Source of the DNA: Sphingopyxis flava
GTDB taxonomy: Bacteria; Pseudomonadota; Alphaproteobacteria; Sphingomonadales; Sphingomonadaceae
Reading direction: 5' to 3'
DNA: 64,000 bases
Assembly (NCBI RefSeq): GCF_900168005.1
Contig: NZ_FUYP01000015.1
Location: forward strand, 40,576 to 104,575
A model generated the notes under the pieces. It was given only the letters and a program-made list of their open reading frames with translations. It searched no databases and had not been told where the DNA came from. This document shows, in pieces, positions 61,884 to 64,000 of this stretch; position 1 is the stretch's first letter; the number at the start of each line of letters is the position of its first letter. The translations under genes were made by a program, and so were the position numbers.

Positions 61884-62618
61884 GCAGACTGCGTCATGAA
61901 CGCGTCGCTTGGGTCGAGTGCAGCGATGTGGCGCGCCAATTCGAGACGGGCGGCGCTCTTCGGCACGATGGGCTCCACGCCTGCCAGTCTCCATCCCAGC
62001 GGTATCGCGCAATCGCTCTCGTTGGGCGCCTATCCTCCGAAGGGTCAAGCCTATTCCCCGCATCTTGAAAAGCCCGCGCTGATCAATGTGGGAATCAACA
62101 TGCTGTCGAAACCTTTGACGCGAACCACTCGATAGAACCAACCTCGCCCAGGTGCGCCGCGCCGCCAGCGTCGTTCGCATCCGTCTTGGTTGCGGCCATA
62201 TCGAGAGCGGCTTTGTCATGCCGCGCATCAATGCAGATCGCTGGCGGCCCCTCCCCCCTTGAGCGCATGGTAAAATCAAACCGACAAGGGGTCGGGTCTC
62301 GAATACCACGCGCTCGGCGTTCGGTGCGCGTTGCAGATCACTTCTGCGAGCAGCTTTGGGCCGGATGCACAGCTGCCGCGCAAGACGCGCTTGCCATCCT
62401 TATGAACCGATATCGAAGTGCCTTTTGAAGAAGGTCGGGTCCTATATACTGCGCCGCGGTTGTCCTCCTTTGATGCGGGGCCCGGTCAACCATCGTGAGC
62501 CCCTACTTCATCCTATCGGAGGGCAACCAACCTTCCAGCAATCTCGTGCTTCTGGCCAATGGCCGGCACTCGCGCGAGTACGTCATATTCGTGCATCGGC
62601 CATCCTGCGCAATATTGT
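61884..62618. other. Low-density interval without a confident gene
   Basis: Frames in all directions are short and of unconvincing composition. A hairpin (GCTCCCG / CGGGAGC) lies near 62622-62642, but inside the end of the TetR-fusion gene. The stretch may contain decayed genes next to the mobile element at the right edge. I see no RNA gene and no repeat that I can define. Confidence 0.5.
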
Positions 62619-63551
62619 TCAGGCTCCCGACGCCGCGGGAGCAAGATTCTGCTTGATTTCGCCTGGCCGCAATGTCCGGGCGAGATGAACGAACGAGCGA
62701 CGCGCTATTATCTCAAGCATCGGCATTTGCGCATTCCACGGCTTTTCGAAGCCCGCGAACATCGTAAGCCCTTCCATCGATCCCGAAATGAACAGCGCCA
62801 ATATCTCGCGCTCATCGTCGGGCAGGGCGGGGTTTATCTCGGCGATCAGCTCGTTGAGCGAAACGCGGGCGCGCTCGTAGAGTTCGTTCATCCGGTCGTG
62901 GACGAAGGGATCGTGGTTCGCCATCGCCCATAATTCCGGGAAGAAGCGTGTCGTCTTCTTGGTCGTGATGTCTTCGAGGATCAGCATCACCAGATTCTCG
63001 AGCCGCGCCTCCGCGCTGGCGCCGGGCTCGTGGATGATCTCGTCGAACGACTCCTCATAGCTCGAGATCACCGCGTTTAGCAATTCGCGGATCAACTCCT
63101 CCTTCGAGCGGAAATAATAGTTGAGGTTGCCCACATTCATGCCCGATTCGGCGGCGATCCGGCGGAGCGTCAGCGCGGCCGAACCCTGGTTCACCAACAG
63201 CGACAATGCGGCGCGCTCGATCCGTCCCAACAGGGCTTCAACCGCACGCGCGCCGCGGTCAGTGTCGGCCATCGCGAAAGGCGTCTCGTCATCGAGAGCG
63301 CGGTTCTTGCGGTTCAGCCATAGCTGCGCCTTGTCGGAATTACCGAACATTTCCTCGGCCGCGGCAACGATGCCGACCACGCGCAGCAGTCGATCGGACT
63401 CATCCTGTGCCAGTGGCTGCGCAGTCTGCTTGCGCCGCTTGAAGGTGCGAAGGCTGATGACCTTGGGGTCAAGCAGATTGAACGGAAGCCCGGCTGCCTT
63501 CAAAAAATGCTCGACCGCCTGGGTTGGTACGCCACGACGTACCAGGCGCAC
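62619..63551 (-). CDS. Xre/MbcA/ParS-like antitoxin body fused in frame to a TetR regulator
   Basis: The open frame of 310 residues joins two unrelated modules. Residues 1-112 are the antitoxin module: GVPTQAVEHFLKAAGL, then QDESDRLLRVVGIVAAAEEMFGNSDKAQLWLNRKNRAL and the toxin-binding ETPFAMADTDRGARAVEALLGRIE (DUF2384 type). From residue 113 it continues as a TetR regulator with RAALSLLVNQGSAALTLRRIAAESGMNVGNLNYYFRSKEELI and a full ligand domain. The frame starts at GTG 63551. Just upstream, an in-frame TGA (63576-63578) cuts off a 17-residue head with its own ATG and ribosome binding site. An internal ATG at 63272 could give a 217-residue TetR alone. No toxin gene is adjacent in view. Confidence 0.75.
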   Translation of the reverse strand: MRLVRRGVPTQAVEHFLKAAGLPFNLLDPKVISLRTFKRRKQTAQPLAQDESDRLLRVVGIVAAAEEMFGNSDKAQLWLNRKNRALDDETPFAMADTDRGARAVEALLGRIERAALSLLVNQGSAALTLRRIAAESGMNVGNLNYYFRSKEELIRELLNAVISSYEESFDEIIHEPGASAEARLENLVMLILEDITTKKTTRFFPELWAMANHDPFVHDRMNELYERARVSLNELIAEINPALPDDEREILALFISGSMEGLTMFAGFEKPWNAQMPMLEIIARRSFVHLARTLRPGEIKQNLAPAASGA

Positions 63552-63575
63552 GATATCTCGTTCGTTGTGCAGCGG

Positions 63576-63629
63576 TCACGTCACCGCCTCGCCGCCAAGC
63601 AACTCCTGAATTCGTGCAACCGCCATCAT
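63576..63629 (-). pseudogene. Detached N-terminal head of the antitoxin, ended by TGA
   Basis: ATG at 63629 (and 63626), behind GAGGTGTGAG, opens MMAVARIQELLGGEAVT and meets TGA at 63576-63578. Reading through the TGA in the same frame gives PLHNERDIV and continues into the antitoxin-TetR frame. A single-base change (TGA from CGA) would explain the break. It is therefore the original start region of the antitoxin. Confidence 0.7.
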
Positions 63630-63645
63630 CTCACACCTCACAATA

Positions 63646-63664
63646 TGCCGATCCATTATCGGCA
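63646..63664. promoter_or_regulatory. Palindromic operator upstream of the antitoxin gene
   Basis: TGCCGAT (63646-63652) and ATCGGCA (63658-63664) form perfect 7-base arms with a 5-base centre, 17 bases from the ATG at 63629. The -10-like GATAAT on the minus strand overlaps it. Type II antitoxins of this group usually bind such sites and repress their own operon. Confidence 0.6.
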
Positions 63665-63916
63665 CATTGTAGATAAAGGTTAGCGGCGGGTGATCGGCAA
63701 GCCGCCAAATGCGGCCTTCTATCCGCAAGCTCTCTGCATTACCTGGCGGATCGCGGTCTGACAGCTTTCAGGCGTGAATTCACACAGAGCAGACCTTTGC
63801 GGCAAGACGGTCTCCTGCGACCGGATAATACCAAATCCCGTTGAGGCTGACTCACGGAGTGGATTCCCAAGCGGCTGATTTTCTGATTCACCATCGCGAA
63901 CAGTTGGAGGCACGTG
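63665..63916. other. Interval between antitoxin operator and IS630 transposase
   Basis: This stretch holds the left end of the IS630-type element. TAATACCAAATCCCGT at about 63824-63839 is a plausible terminal repeat start beside a TA dinucleotide target, which IS630-like elements favour. A 64-codon frame on the minus strand (63719-63913) crosses this point and is probably not a gene. The exact end cannot be fixed without the other end of the element. Confidence 0.4.
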
Positions 63917-64000
63917 ATGGCGGGAGCGATTGGCGTTCGAGGGGACTATTCTGCGACGGATTTGCGTAGGTTGGCGCGACGTTGCAGTGACGGGGAGCAG
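63917..64000 (+). mobile_element. IS630-family transposase, 5' fragment cut by the window edge
   Basis: ATG at 63917 opens MAGAIGVRGDYSATDLRRLAR and continues to the window end (28 codons). This N-terminus, with a DYxAxxLRRLAR-type HTH start, is characteristic of IS630-family transposases of alphaproteobacteria. GGAGG lies about 7 bases ahead. It adjoins the disrupted antitoxin region, suggesting a hot spot for insertion. Confidence 0.75.

Noticed and set aside
61571..61978. 135-codon minus-strand frame overlapping the small gene at 61605
   Set aside because: It overlaps completely, lacks a binding site, and only short helical pieces look protein-like; I could not exclude it fully.

Overview
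The window is a GC-rich chromosomal segment from an alphaproteobacterium, most likely a sphingomonad of the Sphingopyxis type. The indications are an alpha operon ordered rpsM-rpsK-rpoA-rplQ without rpsD, a PhyR/NepR/EcfG general stress response, a SigF/NrsF sigma/anti-sigma pair, a LexA box of the GTTC-N7-GTTC type, and an ectoine/hydroxyectoine cluster carrying its own aspartate kinase. I saw no tRNA, rRNA or CRISPR array. The only clear mobile element is an IS630-type transposase cut by the right edge.

Layout. 0-2.8 kb: ribosomal/RNA polymerase operon closed by a strong terminator. 3-15.7 kb: a secreted prolyl oligopeptidase, an endonuclease/phosphatase-fold protein, free-methionine-sulfoxide reductase, a glycine-zipper envelope protein, two head-GIN (DUF2807) proteins next to sigF-nrsF (with an apparent SigF autopromoter), a GreA/B factor with a tiny overlapping gene, a flavoprotein, a DEAD-box helicase and a quinone reductase. 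15.7-22.2 kb (minus strand): formaldehyde and C1 detoxification (frmA, fghA, purU with two VOC paralogues), serine deaminase and Fe/Mn superoxide dismutase. 22.3-27.6 kb: a four-gene, translationally coupled DNA-repair operon (radical SAM, DUF4130-UdgX, exonuclease, ATP-dependent ligase) with a LexA box at its head. 27.6-33.2 kb: the general stress response locus (HWE kinase, PhyR, NepR, two EcfG paralogues), with EcfG-type promoters before phyR and nepR. 33.3-37.3 kb: a PQQ-type sugar dehydrogenase lipoprotein, a hydrolase, an acetyltransferase, two small tail-anchored proteins and AT-rich gene-poor patches.

37.8-47.1 kb is an osmoadaptation island. It holds a MarR regulator diverging from ectA-ectB-ectC-ectD-ask, followed on the same strand by an MFS carrier, a ProP-like osmolyte transporter and an MscS-type channel, so synthesis, uptake and release sit together. 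47.2-55 kb holds a 1897-residue repeat-rich autotransporter, diverging from an unusual regulator that joins LuxR-type helix-turn-helix segments to an alpha/beta-hydrolase domain lacking its nucleophile serine. 55-58.8 kb (minus strand) holds NnrD-type repair, a histidine phosphatase, a zinc alcohol dehydrogenase and an SRPBCC protein; the last two lie behind a near-perfect EcfG promoter. 59-64 kb is looser: a frameshifted MFS gene, tiny hydrophilic proteins, and a TetR regulator fused in frame to the body of an Xre/MbcA/ParS-type antitoxin whose first 17 codons are cut off by an in-frame TGA.

The unifying theme is stress: general stress, SOS, formaldehyde, superoxide, metal or oxidative SigF, and osmotic stress modules lie close together, several with recognisable promoter or operator sequences. 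The items I think most worth following are the antitoxin-TetR chimera, the LuxR-pseudohydrolase facing the autotransporter, the SOS-controlled UdgX/ligase operon, and the EcfG and SigF sites.
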